Source: Sphingopyxis panaciterrulae
GTDB taxonomy: Bacteria > Pseudomonadota > Alphaproteobacteria > Sphingomonadales > Sphingomonadaceae
Length of the DNA stretch: 64,000 nucleotides
Assembly (NCBI RefSeq): GCF_014199295.1
Contig: NZ_JACIJH010000010.1
Span: 1-64,000, forward strand
Direction of reading: 5' to 3'
Position numbers and translations under genes: made by a program. The notes under the pieces were generated by a model, which searched no databases, was not told the origin of the DNA, and saw nothing but the letters and a program-made list of their open reading frames with translations. This document shows positions 54,656 through 63,316 of this stretch, one piece after another; the first letter of the stretch is position 1; each line of letters opens with the position of its first letter.

Positions 54656-55372
54656 CTAATGACAGATCGACCAACCCGCCGTACGCACCGCCATGTCGAG
54701 GTGGAAATGATCGGCGTGGGCGCGGTTATAGTCGGGTGACAGGACGGTGCTGAACAGGTCGCACGATCCGTCGCGCACCGCGTGCAGATATTCGCTCCGG
54801 CGGTCGCCGCCCGCCCAGTCGTTGATCAGCGAAATGCGCGTGCCGTCGGCGAGGACGAAGGCGGAAATGTCGATCGCATTGGCGGTCGAATGCTCGCTTT
54901 GCGCCTGCCGACCCGCGATCTTGCGGCAATTATAGCTGCCGAGATTTTCGAGCTCGACCACCTTTTGCCCGAAATGGGCGTGCGCGAGCGGCTGAACGAC
55001 GTCGCGGGTCCACAGCGCCATCGCGGCGGTGACCGCGCAGCCGGGCGCGGCATTCGCCGGGCGCATGGTCGGCACCAACCGGTCGCCGGTCAGGATCATG
55101 CGCTGGCGCGCGCGGCAGATGCCCTCGCCCATCGCGGGCCGCCGCAGATAGCCCGCCCCGGCCCGGTCGAAGGCGGCGAAACAGGCCGCGTCGTCCCGCA
55201 CGAGGCCAAGAAGCTTGCGGTGCGTCGCCCAGCCCTGCGGGTGCGCGAGTTCGAAGCGCGCGGCCGGGTTATGCTCGGGATGCGCGCGCAGCCACGCCAT
55301 CGCCTGAATCGCAGCGATGCTGAGCAGCACGGCAAGGCCGAACCAGATCAGATAGGGACGAAAGCCTTTCAT
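54656..55372 (-). CDS. Extensin-like C-terminal domain protein
   Basis: 238-residue envelope protein with one N-terminal membrane anchor (about 6-28) and the extensin-like domain: CAVTAAMALWTRDVVQPLA, SYNCRKIAGRQAQSEHSTANAIDISAF and the C-terminal HADHFHLDMA. The SEHSTANAIDIS and HFHLD pair resembles metal-binding D-Ala-D-Ala peptidase-type sites (HxxxxxxD...H), so a peptidoglycan role is plausible. Not experimentally defined as far as I know. Confidence 0.85.
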   Translation of the reverse strand: MKGFRPYLIWFGLAVLLSIAAIQAMAWLRAHPEHNPAARFELAHPQGWATHRKLLGLVRDDAACFAAFDRAGAGYLRRPAMGEGICRARQRMILTGDRLVPTMRPANAAPGCAVTAAMALWTRDVVQPLAHAHFGQKVVELENLGSYNCRKIAGRQAQSEHSTANAIDISAFVLADGTRISLINDWAGGDRRSEYLHAVRDGSCDLFSTVLSPDYNRAHADHFHLDMAVRTAGWSICH

Positions 55373-55409
55373 CCCGTCAGAGTGGGGACGCGGGGTGTCC
55401 GCCGCAAGC

Positions 55410-56801
55410 TCAGAGCGGTTCGAAGGTCACCGTCAGCCCATCCTTCGGGCGCGGGATCGGCCACATCTGCCAGTCGGGCGCATAGCCGTCGGCGACCCGG
55501 ATGCGGTGGGTAGTCAGCACATGGTGGAAGAAGATCTTCGCCTGCATATATGCGAAATGCAGCCCCAGGCACATGTGTGCGCCACCGCCGAAGGGCACCC
55601 AGGCATATTTGTGCCGGCCCTTCGCCGCCTCGGGCGAAAAGCGCATCGGGTCGAATGTCTCGGGCTCGGGCCAATATTCGGCCATGCGGTGGGTGTGGCT
55701 GGGGTTGACGCCGACATTGGTGCCGGCAGGAATGCGATAGCCGCCGAATTCGAAATCGCGCAGAGCGCGGCGCGGGATCACCGGAACCGGCGGAATCATC
55801 CGCAAGGCTTCCTTGAACGCCCATTCGGTGAGTTCGAGCTGCCCCAGGCTGTTGTGCCCGACGCCTTCCCCCGCGGGCGCGACGGCAAGCATTTCTGCGC
55901 GCAGCCGGTCCTGCCATTCGGGATGGCGGGCGAGCAGCCAGACGAGCGAGCTGATCGAGCTGGTGATCGTGTCGTGCGCCGCCATCATCAGGAAATTCAT
56001 ATGGTCGACGATCGCCTCGACCGACAGATAGTTGCCTGCCTCATCCCTTGCCTGGCAGATCTGGGTGAAGATATCCTCGCCCGTCCCGGCGCGGCGTTCG
56101 GGCACCATCGGGGTAAAATAATCGACCAGGAACTTGCGGCCCGCAACGCCGCGCCCCATCGCGGTGAAGGGCAGCGGCACGCGGACCACGCCGATCGACG
56201 CCTGCACCATGTCGACGAACGCCTTGTTGATCCTTTCCGCCTCCGGGCCCCAGGGGATACCGAGGAAGCTGGTCGCGGCAAGATCGAGCGTCAGTTGCTT
56301 GATCGCCGGATAGAATGGAAAGGTCGTTCCGCTCCACTGCGCGACACGCGCGCGAATGCCGTCGTTGAGCGCGGCGGCATAGTGGCGCATCGGTTCGGGC
56401 TTGAAAGCGACCGACAGCGTCTTGCGGTCGGCGCGATGTTTTTCGAAATCCATCAGCATCAGCCCGCGCGGGAAAAGCAGGTTGAGTACCGGCCCCCAGC
56501 CCTGTTCGGACGAGAAGAGCTTGTCGCGGTCGAACAGCACCAGCTCGTTCGCCTCGGCGCCGACGAGCGACACGCCGCGACCGCCAAAGCTTTTCGCGCG
56601 ATAAACCTTGCCGTGGCGGGCGACCATGCGGTCGGTGAAGCCCACGGGATCGCGAAGCTGCGCGAGCGTGGTGCCGAGCAGCGGGACGCCGTCGTCGCCC
56701 GGAATATCGTCGAGCGCGCTTTCGGGTCCGCGCGGCAGCCAGTGCTGCGTGTCGGGGCCGAAGCGGGCCTTGGACCATTGGATCTGGGCGGGGGCGTTCA
56801 T
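55410..56801 (-). CDS. Cytochrome P450
   Basis: Heme monooxygenase of 463 residues. The heme-binding loop is FGGGAHMCLGLHFA (Cys near 400), the I-helix oxygen-activation motif is AAHDTITSS and the K-helix is FKEALRMIPPVP with an E-x-x-R. Soluble bacterial type without membrane anchor, related to CYP120/CYP26-like lineages by its GPESALDDIPGDDGVPLLG opening. Redox partner genes are not adjacent and the substrate is unknown. ATG at 56799-56801. Divergent from the lipoprotein gene. Confidence 0.92.
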   Translation of the reverse strand: MNAPAQIQWSKARFGPDTQHWLPRGPESALDDIPGDDGVPLLGTTLAQLRDPVGFTDRMVARHGKVYRAKSFGGRGVSLVGAEANELVLFDRDKLFSSEQGWGPVLNLLFPRGLMLMDFEKHRADRKTLSVAFKPEPMRHYAAALNDGIRARVAQWSGTTFPFYPAIKQLTLDLAATSFLGIPWGPEAERINKAFVDMVQASIGVVRVPLPFTAMGRGVAGRKFLVDYFTPMVPERRAGTGEDIFTQICQARDEAGNYLSVEAIVDHMNFLMMAAHDTITSSISSLVWLLARHPEWQDRLRAEMLAVAPAGEGVGHNSLGQLELTEWAFKEALRMIPPVPVIPRRALRDFEFGGYRIPAGTNVGVNPSHTHRMAEYWPEPETFDPMRFSPEAAKGRHKYAWVPFGGGAHMCLGLHFAYMQAKIFFHHVLTTHRIRVADGYAPDWQMWPIPRPKDGLTVTFEPL

Positions 56802-56969
56802 GGCGGCTGTCCTCGTCTGGCGGGGTGTCGGGACGAGCCTATCCAACTATTGACATTGATGCAAGTAACGCCTTGCCGCGCGACCGAGTCCATTCACCGC
56901 AAATTCAACTCATCCGCTGCATCTTGATGGGCAAGTTCGGCGGTTCCTCCGCCGTGAAAGGACAAGATC

Positions 56970-57815
56970 ATGGCACGATGGTTGCGCCGCCCCTTCTCCC
57001 TCGCGCTCGGTGCGCTCGCGACGACGACGCTCGGCGGCTGCTATTATGGCGACATGACCAGTGCGGGCTATGGCGGCAATTACGCCTGCGCCGCCGATTA
57101 TTATGATTACGACCCCTATGCCTATGACGACGGCTATGGCTACGACTGCTATGATTCGAGCGATTATGGCAGCGGCTTCGTCAGCATCGGCTTCGGCGGC
57201 GGCTGGTACGACGATTATTATTACCCCGGTTACGGGATGTGGATGTACGACCATTATCGCAACCGCTATCCGCTGAGCGGCCGCTATCTGGGCTATTGGG
57301 GCGGGCGCCGCGCCTGGTGGAAGCATCGCGGCGACCGCGACGGCCACTGGAACAGCGGCAAGGGCGACGGCCCGCGCCACGAGGGCCGCCCTTCGCGGCC
57401 GAATCGGCCCGACCGACCCCACCGGCCGGGGAAGTGGAACGGGCATGATCGCGATCACGACGGACCGCGCGGCCACGCGCCGCGGCCCGGAGACGGCGCA
57501 AATCAGGCGCCGCCGGCCGCAAGCCATCCCGGCACGCCCGGCCGCGGCCCCGGTGCCACGCGGCCGCGCCCGACACCGCCCGCGGCAGGATCGGGCGGAC
57601 GGCGTCCGGGCACGCAGCCTTTACGCCCCCGGCGCCCCGATCCTTCGTCGCGGCCGGCGGCCGGCAACCACCGCCCGCCGGTGACGCGCCCGGCCGCTCG
57701 TCCGGCCCCCACCGCCCGGCCTGCCCCGGCGCGCCCGGCCCCCAGGGCCGCGCCCGCGCGCCCGGCGCCGCGATCCGATCGCGCCGCGCGCATTCGCGCT
57801 ACCCGCGACGAATAG
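56970..57815 (+). CDS. Lipoprotein with Tyr/Asp/Gly-rich domain and Pro/Ala/Arg-rich tail
   Basis: 281 residues. Signal peptide with lipobox TLGGC (Cys24), then a Tyr/Asp/Gly-rich segment (about 25-105), a Trp/His/Arg stretch (about 110-165), and a strongly basic Pro/Arg/Ala-rich tail of about 115 residues. No recognised domain. Composition suggests an extended, disordered, surface-exposed polyanion-binding tail, but that is inference. ATG at 56970 preceded by AAAGGAC. Unusually low complexity for its neighbourhood. Confidence 0.75.
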   Translation: MARWLRRPFSLALGALATTTLGGCYYGDMTSAGYGGNYACAADYYDYDPYAYDDGYGYDCYDSSDYGSGFVSIGFGGGWYDDYYYPGYGMWMYDHYRNRYPLSGRYLGYWGGRRAWWKHRGDRDGHWNSGKGDGPRHEGRPSRPNRPDRPHRPGKWNGHDRDHDGPRGHAPRPGDGANQAPPAASHPGTPGRGPGATRPRPTPPAAGSGGRRPGTQPLRPRRPDPSSRPAAGNHRPPVTRPAARPAPTARPAPARPAPRAAPARPAPRSDRAARIRATRDE

Positions 57816-57821
57816 GGACGC

Positions 57822-59150
57822 TCAGCCGGAGGCGGCAGAGCTCGCCGGCTGATCGTCGACGCCCGCCGACACCACCGTCGCTGCGACGAGGTCGCCGATG
57901 ACGTTGAGCACGGTGCGGCACATGTCGAGGAAGCGGTCGACGCCGAGCACCAGCCCGATCCCCTCGGGCGGCACCCCGACCGAGGCGAGGATCAGCGCGA
58001 TCACCGGCAGCGACCCCGCCGGAACTCCCGCGGTGCCGATGCCGCCAAGGATGCAGACGAGCATCACCGAAATCTGCTGCGTCAGCGTCAGGTCGATGCC
58101 GAAGAATTGCGCGAGGAAGATCACCGTCACGCCTTCGAACATCGCGGTGCCGTTCTGGTTCGCGGTCGCGCCGATGGTCAGCACGAAGCGCGCGACCCGG
58201 TCGGGCAGGCGGAGTTGGTCGTGCGCAACGCGTAGCGAGGTCGGCAGCGTCGCGTTCGAAGACGCGGTCGCGAAGGCCATGACAAAGGCCTCCTGCGTTT
58301 CGCGGAAGAAGGCGACGGGCGACTTCTTCGCCAGCGTCCGCAAGATGATCGGAAAGATCACGAACATCTGGAGGCCCAGCGCGAGCAGCACGACCCCGAC
58401 ATAGGCCGACAGGCGGACGATCAGGTCCCAGCCGAACTGCGCTGCGAGGTTGAACATGAAGCAGAAGATGGCAATCGGCGCGAGCTGGATGACGAGGCCG
58501 ATCAGCTTCATCGCCACCTCGAACACGCCCTCGATCGCGGTCTTGAGCACCTGCGTCTGCGGCGTCTGGACCAGCATCAGCCCGATGCCGAAGAAGAGCG
58601 CGAAGAACATCACCGCCAGCACGTCGTTCTGGCTCATCGCGTTGAAGAAATTATTGGGGACGATGGCGACGACCGCCTCCACTCCCGATTTCGATTCATG
58701 CGCGCTCTGGATGATCGAACCGGCGCGCGCGGCGCCCTCTGCCAGCAGGGTCTTCGCCAGTGCGGGATCGACCCCCGCCCCCGGCTGGAGCGCATTGACC
58801 ACCGCCAGACTGACCGCGACCGCAATCGACGACACGACGACGGTATAAACGAGCGTGCGCAGCCCGACGGTCTTGAGCGCACGCATCTCGCCCATTTCGG
58901 CGACCCCGACGATCAGCGCCGAGACGAGCAGCGGGATCACCAGCATGAACAGCAGGCGCAGGAAAATCTGGCCGATCGGCCCGGTGACATAGGTGGTGAC
59001 CGTATCGACCCATGGCGCGTCGGCGGCGCCGTAATAGACTGCCAGCCCCGCGAACAGGCCGGCGACGAAGCCGATCAGCATCCGCCATTGCAGGCGCCTG
59101 GCGCGCGCTTCTTCGCCCCCGGCCGGCGCGACCATGCTTGCTTCGGCCAT
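57822..59150 (-). CDS. Dicarboxylate/amino acid:cation symporter (DAACS family)
   Basis: Inner-membrane symporter of 442 residues related to GltP/DctA. Eight helices plus hairpins; diagnostic blocks are the serine-rich hairpin ATASSNATLPTSLRVA, the GATANQNGTAMFEG motif and GIGTAGVPAGSLPVIALILASVGVPPEGIGLVLGVDRFLDM. Carries dicarboxylates or acidic amino acids with Na+ or H+. ATG at 59148-59150 follows GGAG. A 270-bp MITE-like element ends only 38 bp upstream of the start, so its promoter may lie in the element. Confidence 0.94.
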   Translation of the reverse strand: MAEASMVAPAGGEEARARRLQWRMLIGFVAGLFAGLAVYYGAADAPWVDTVTTYVTGPIGQIFLRLLFMLVIPLLVSALIVGVAEMGEMRALKTVGLRTLVYTVVVSSIAVAVSLAVVNALQPGAGVDPALAKTLLAEGAARAGSIIQSAHESKSGVEAVVAIVPNNFFNAMSQNDVLAVMFFALFFGIGLMLVQTPQTQVLKTAIEGVFEVAMKLIGLVIQLAPIAIFCFMFNLAAQFGWDLIVRLSAYVGVVLLALGLQMFVIFPIILRTLAKKSPVAFFRETQEAFVMAFATASSNATLPTSLRVAHDQLRLPDRVARFVLTIGATANQNGTAMFEGVTVIFLAQFFGIDLTLTQQISVMLVCILGGIGTAGVPAGSLPVIALILASVGVPPEGIGLVLGVDRFLDMCRTVLNVIGDLVAATVVSAGVDDQPASSAASG

Positions 59151-59188
59151 CTATGTCTCCCCTTTGCGACCGTGAAGCGCGCGACCTT

Positions 59189-59458
59189 AGAGCCTGTTTC
59201 GCGTAGATGAAAGCGTTGTGACGGAGCCGATTTCGGCCCAGTGCGAGGCGCGAGGAGGGAGCGATGCGAAAGCATCGTGACCGATGAGCAACGCGGCAAT
59301 GGGCCGAAATCGGCCCGCCCCGCAGGGGTCGCTCCGGGACGCCCGCTGGAGTGCGTCGCGGGGCCTTGCACGGGCCGCCGGTCCGCACTGCGCCCCGCTC
59401 CTGCCCAGCGAACGTCCCGGAGCGATCACAACGCTTTCATCTGCGCGAAACAGGCTCT
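59189..59458. mobile_element. MITE-like 270-bp element with 33-bp terminal inverted repeats
   Basis: Ends AGAGCCTGTTTCGCG... (59189-59221) and ...CGCGAAACAGGCTCT (59426-59458) are inverted copies with one mismatch over 33 bp. Inside is a second inverted pair around CCGATTTCGGCCC (59233-59245) and GGGCCGAAATCGG. No transposase frame fits within 270 bp and no clear target-site duplication is seen. It fills most of the 342-bp gap between the SLC13 stop and the DAACS start. Confidence 0.8.
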
Positions 59459-59492
59459 GACGACGTGGCCGGAACGGCGCAACCGCCGCCGG

Positions 59493-61277
59493 TCAGGTCA
59501 GGAAAAACACGATGGCGAGGCAGGTCGACACGCCGGTGATGATGTTGAGCGGCACGCCGATCTTCACGAAATCGACGAAGCGATAGTCGCCCGCGGCATA
59601 GACGATGGTGTTGGTCTGATAGCCGATCGGGGTCGCGAAACAGGCCGAGGCGCCGATCATCAGCGCGATGACCAGCGGGCGCGGATCGACGCCCAGTTCG
59701 GCGGCGAGCGCCAGCGTCACCGGCGTCATCAGCGCCGCGACCGCATTGTTGCTGAGCAGTTCGGACAGGATCAGCGCAAAGAAATAGATGCCGAAGACGA
59801 GCACCCAGCGCGGCGCATCGACGAGCGCGGGTTCGACCCAGCCGACCATCATCGCGACCGCGCCGCTGTTTTCGAGCGCGAGGCCGACCGCGAGCATCGC
59901 GAAGATCAGCACCAGCACGTCGCCGTCGATCGTCCCCCATGCCTCGTCGCTGTCGATGCAGCGGGTGGCGAGGATGACGCCGATGGCGATGATCGCCGCG
60001 ACCCCGATCGGCATCACGTCCAGCGCGGCGAGGCTCACGACCCCGGCCATGCACAGGATCGCGATCCACGCCTTGCGGCGCCGGAAGGCGCGCGTGCGCG
60101 ACAGGTCGGCGCCGATCAGCCCGGGATTGTCGCGCAGCGCCTCCACTTCGCGCGGGCCGCCGGTGACCAGCAGCCGGTCGGCGGCGCGGATCCGCACGCT
60201 GGCCAGGTCGGGACCCGCCTCGTGCGCGGGGCGGTCGATGCCGATGATCCGCGCGCGAATCCGCTGCAGAAAGGGAATGTCGGCCAGCCGTTGGCCGATC
60301 GACGGATGGGTCGGGGCGACCATGGTTTCGACGACCATGTCGTCATCGGCGGGCTCGCCGCCGCCGATGCCGAGGCGGAAGCGCCCCTGCTCGCGCCACG
60401 TCAGCAGCGTTGCGCCGTCGACGCGCAGGATCAGCCGGTCGCCCTCGGCCAGCGTCCAGCGTTCGAGGTCGGCGCCATGGACCGTCACCGATCCGCGCCG
60501 GACCCCGACGATCCGGCCCGAGCGTGGTAGGCCCTTGAACGCATCGACCCGCTCACCGATCAGCTCGTCGCCCTCCTGCAGGATCAGCTCGGTCAGATAG
60601 TGATGCGCGTCGGCAGGGTCCGCGTCGCCCTTCACCGGCCTGTCCGACGGCAGCAGCCACCACATCGCCGCGAGGCCGATCATCCCCGAGGCCGCGGTAA
60701 CGAGGCCGATCGGCGTGATCTCGAAAATGCCGAAGCGCGGCATTCCGGCGTCGCGGACGATGCCGTCGACGACGAGGTTGGTCGAGGTCCCGATCAGGGT
60801 CAACGTGCCGCCGAGGACGGCGGCGATCGACAGCGGCATCAGCAGCTTCTTGGCGCTGATCCCCGTCACGTCGGCGAGCTTGATCATGATCGGCAGCAGC
60901 ACGACGACGACCGGCGTGTTGTTCAGGAAGGCCGAGGCGACGAGCGCGCCGAGCAGCACTTCGACGATGGCGAGGCGCGGACGCTTTTCGGCGCGCGCCA
61001 TGATCGTGTCGGCGACGCGCTGGATCACCCCGGTGCGGATCAGCGCGCCCGACAGCACGAACATCGCCCCGATGACGATCGGCGCCGAGTTGGAGAAGAC
61101 CGAATAGACCGCCTCGGCGTCGAGGATGCCGAGCGCCAGATAGGTGCAGGCGCCCAGCACCGCGATGACCGTCGCGGGCAGGCGCTCCATCAGGAAGCCG
61201 ACGAACATCGCGGCGAGGATCAGCAGCGACAGCGCCGCCTGGTGCGCCTCGATCATCGCGCGCACCGCCTCGATCAT
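59493..61277 (-). CDS. SLC13/DASS-type permease with two RCK_C (TrkA-C) domains
   Basis: Anion or carboxylate permease of 594 residues. N-terminal helices with the motif SAFLNNTPVVVVLLP (about 111-125) and GTLTLIGTSTNLVV, a central soluble part (about 205-375) with two TrkA-C-like lobes, and a C-terminal membrane half with LSNNAVAALMTPV and the ASACFATPIGYQTNTIVY repeat. Such proteins move sulfate, tricarboxylates or similar anions. ATG at 61275-61277, 7 bp after the aroC stop, so they share a transcript. Confidence 0.92.
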   Translation of the reverse strand: MIEAVRAMIEAHQAALSLLILAAMFVGFLMERLPATVIAVLGACTYLALGILDAEAVYSVFSNSAPIVIGAMFVLSGALIRTGVIQRVADTIMARAEKRPRLAIVEVLLGALVASAFLNNTPVVVVLLPIMIKLADVTGISAKKLLMPLSIAAVLGGTLTLIGTSTNLVVDGIVRDAGMPRFGIFEITPIGLVTAASGMIGLAAMWWLLPSDRPVKGDADPADAHHYLTELILQEGDELIGERVDAFKGLPRSGRIVGVRRGSVTVHGADLERWTLAEGDRLILRVDGATLLTWREQGRFRLGIGGGEPADDDMVVETMVAPTHPSIGQRLADIPFLQRIRARIIGIDRPAHEAGPDLASVRIRAADRLLVTGGPREVEALRDNPGLIGADLSRTRAFRRRKAWIAILCMAGVVSLAALDVMPIGVAAIIAIGVILATRCIDSDEAWGTIDGDVLVLIFAMLAVGLALENSGAVAMMVGWVEPALVDAPRWVLVFGIYFFALILSELLSNNAVAALMTPVTLALAAELGVDPRPLVIALMIGASACFATPIGYQTNTIVYAAGDYRFVDFVKIGVPLNIITGVSTCLAIVFFLT

Positions 61278-61284
61278 GCGGGCG

Positions 61285-62361
61285 TCACCCGCATTGCGCC
61301 CTGTGCAGCAGCTTGTGGTCGGCGAGAACCAGCGCCATCATCGCCTCGACGACCGGGGCGCCGCGGATACCGACGCAGGGGTCGTGACGACCCTTGGTCA
61401 CGATATCGGTCGCCTCGCCCGCCTTGTTGATCGTCGGCACGGGGGTCAGGATCGAGCTCGTCGGCTTGAAGGCGACGCGCACCACCACCGGCTGGCCGGT
61501 CGAGATACCGCCCGCGATGCCGCCGGCGTTGTTCGACAGGAAATCGGGGCGATTGCTGCCGTCGGTCGCGGGGCGCATCGCGTCGGCATTCTCCTCGCCG
61601 CGCAGCCGCGCCGCATGAAAGCCGGCGCCGATCTCGACCCCCTTCACGGCGTTGATACCCATCATCGCGGCGGCAAGGTCGGCGTCGAGCTTGGCATAGA
61701 CGGGCGCACCCCAGCCCGCGGGGACGCCGCTCGCCGCGCATTCGATGACCGCGCCCAGCGAACTGCCCGCCTTGCGTGCCGCGTCCATCATCGCTTCCCA
61801 GCGCTGCGCCGCGGCGGGATCGGGACAGAAAAAGGGATTGCGGTCGATCTCCTCGAGATCGAAATTGGCGGGATCGATCGCGTCGCCGCCGATCTCCGCG
61901 ACCCAGGCGTGAATCTGCACCTCGGGGATGACCAGCCGCGCCACCGCGCCCGCCGCGACCCGCGCCGCGGTCTCGCGCGCGCTCGACCGGCCGCCGCCGC
62001 GATAATCACGGATGCCATATTTGGCGTCATAGGCGTAATCGGCATGGCCGGGGCGATAGGCCTGCGCGATCTCCCCATAATCCTTCGAGCGCTGGTCGAC
62101 ATTCTCGATCATCAGGCTGATCGGCGTGCCGGTCGTCTTGCCCTCGAAGACGCCCGACAGGATGCGCACCTGATCGGGCTCCTGCCGCTGCGTCGTGTGG
62201 CGCGACTGGCCGGGACGGCGCTTGTCGAGAAAGGGCTGGATGTCGGCCTCCGACAGCGACAGCCGCGGTGGGCAACCGTCGACGACCGCGCCGAGCGCCG
62301 GCCCGTGGCTTTCACCCCAGGTCGCGAATCGAAAGACGCGTCCGAAGCTGTTGAAACTCAT
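61285..62361 (-). CDS. aroC: Chorismate synthase
   Basis: FMN-dependent enzyme that turns EPSP into chorismate in the aromatic pathway. 358 residues with the family signatures [17 protein letters not shown] (16-32), [34 protein letters not shown] and [12 protein letters not shown] at 62359-62361 overlaps the stop of the VOC gene. Forms an operon with the VOC gene upstream and the SLC13 permease downstream. Confidence 0.97.
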   Translation of the reverse strand: MSFNSFGRVFRFATWGESHGPALGAVVDGCPPRLSLSEADIQPFLDKRRPGQSRHTTQRQEPDQVRILSGVFEGKTTGTPISLMIENVDQRSKDYGEIAQAYRPGHADYAYDAKYGIRDYRGGGRSSARETAARVAAGAVARLVIPEVQIHAWVAEIGGDAIDPANFDLEEIDRNPFFCPDPAAAQRWEAMMDAARKAGSSLGAVIECAASGVPAGWGAPVYAKLDADLAAAMMGINAVKGVEIGAGFHAARLRGEENADAMRPATDGSNRPDFLSNNAGGIAGGISTGQPVVVRVAFKPTSSILTPVPTINKAGEATDIVTKGRHDPCVGIRGAPVVEAMMALVLADHKLLHRAQCG

Positions 62362-62732
62362 GCGCGCGGGGTCCTGTCCATGAATTCGATCCGGTTGCCG
62401 AAAGGGTCTTCGGTGAAGAAGCGATGGCGACCGTCGATGATGCTGTCATCGTGAGTCGCGAAGCCCGCCGCATCGAGGCGCGCACGCAGCGCGTCGAGCG
62501 CGTCGGTCGCGAGCGCGACATGCGCCTTTTTCGCCGCCCGGAAATCCGCCTCCACGCCCAGATGAAGCTGACGGTCGCCGAGCGCGAACCAGCAGCCGCC
62601 TCGCGCCGCCATGTCGGGGGGCTTGGGCAATTCGGCGAGCCCGAGCAGCACGCCGAAGAAGGCGCGGACCTGCGCCTCGCCGCCGACGGGCATGGCGATC
62701 TGCACATGATCGATGGCCAATGCGAAATCCAT
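62358..62732 (-). CDS. VOC / glyoxalase-fold family protein
   Basis: 124 residues with the VOC pattern [32 protein letters not shown] and the C-terminal [17 protein letters not shown]. Function not assigned; many such proteins are dioxygenases, lyases or resistance proteins. ATG at 62730-62732 chosen over a longer reading because it starts the fold. Stop overlaps the aroC ATG. Confidence 0.85.
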   Translation of the reverse strand: MDFALAIDHVQIAMPVGGEAQVRAFFGVLLGLAELPKPPDMAARGGCWFALGDRQLHLGVEADFRAAKKAHVALATDALDALRARLDAAGFATHDDSIIDGRHRFFTEDPFGNRIEFMDRTPRA

Positions 62733-62788
62733 TTTCGCGCGATGGCGGGATTCGCGCCGTAATTCAAGCGCCGCGGCGCGTTCCGGGT

Positions 62789-63316
62789 TCAGCCGAGGCG
62801 GGAGAAGGCGGGCGCGTAATCGGCCCGGCCGCGCCCGGGCCATGCCGTGTCCCCAAACATCATCGCCATGAAATGCGGCCCCGCGAAGGGCGAGGCGAAA
62901 CGCGCGGCAAGGTCGGGCGAATAGCCGAAGCGCGGGTAATAGGCCGCGTGCCCGAGGACGAAGCTGATCGCCACGCCCTGCGCGCGCAGGTCATCCAGAC
63001 CGGCGCGGATCAGCGTGCCGCCGATCCCCTGCCCCTGCCGTTCGGGCACGACCGATACGGGCGCGAGCCCCGCGGCGGGCAGCGGCGCGCCGTCGGCTTC
63101 GACGTCCATCCGGCTGAACAGCACATGCCCGGCAATCGCGCCACCCGCTTCCGCGACGAGCGAGACCAGCGCGTCGCCGTCGGCCTCCAGCATCCGCACC
63201 AGCTCGGCCTCGCCCTGATAGCCGTGCTCGGTCCCGGCGAAGGCCGAGCGGATGATCGCGTCGATGGCGTCGGCATCCGCCGCCGTGGCGGAACGGATGG
63301 CGAGACCGTCAGGCAA
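62789..63316 (-). CDS. GNAT-family N-acetyltransferase (YhbS-like)
   Basis: 175-residue acyl-CoA-dependent N-acetyltransferase. The acetyl-CoA pyrophosphate loop is VVPERQGQGIGGTLI (about 89-103) and the YhbS-like C-terminal block is VLGHAAYYPRFGYSP. Likely TTG start at 63316, overlapping the last codons of fabI by 8 bp; no ATG or GTG fits better. Substrate unknown. Transcribed with fabI. Confidence 0.87.
   Translation of the reverse strand: MPDGLAIRSATAADADAIDAIIRSAFAGTEHGYQGEAELVRMLEADGDALVSLVAEAGGAIAGHVLFSRMDVEADGAPLPAAGLAPVSVVPERQGQGIGGTLIRAGLDDLRAQGVAISFVLGHAAYYPRFGYSPDLAARFASPFAGPHFMAMMFGDTAWPGRGRADYAPAFSRLG

Noticed and set aside
56848..56864. TetR-type operator between the P450 and lipoprotein genes (TTGACATTGATGCAA)
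   Set aside because: The two halves match only with an indel, and TTGACA may simply be a -35 element; too weak to list.
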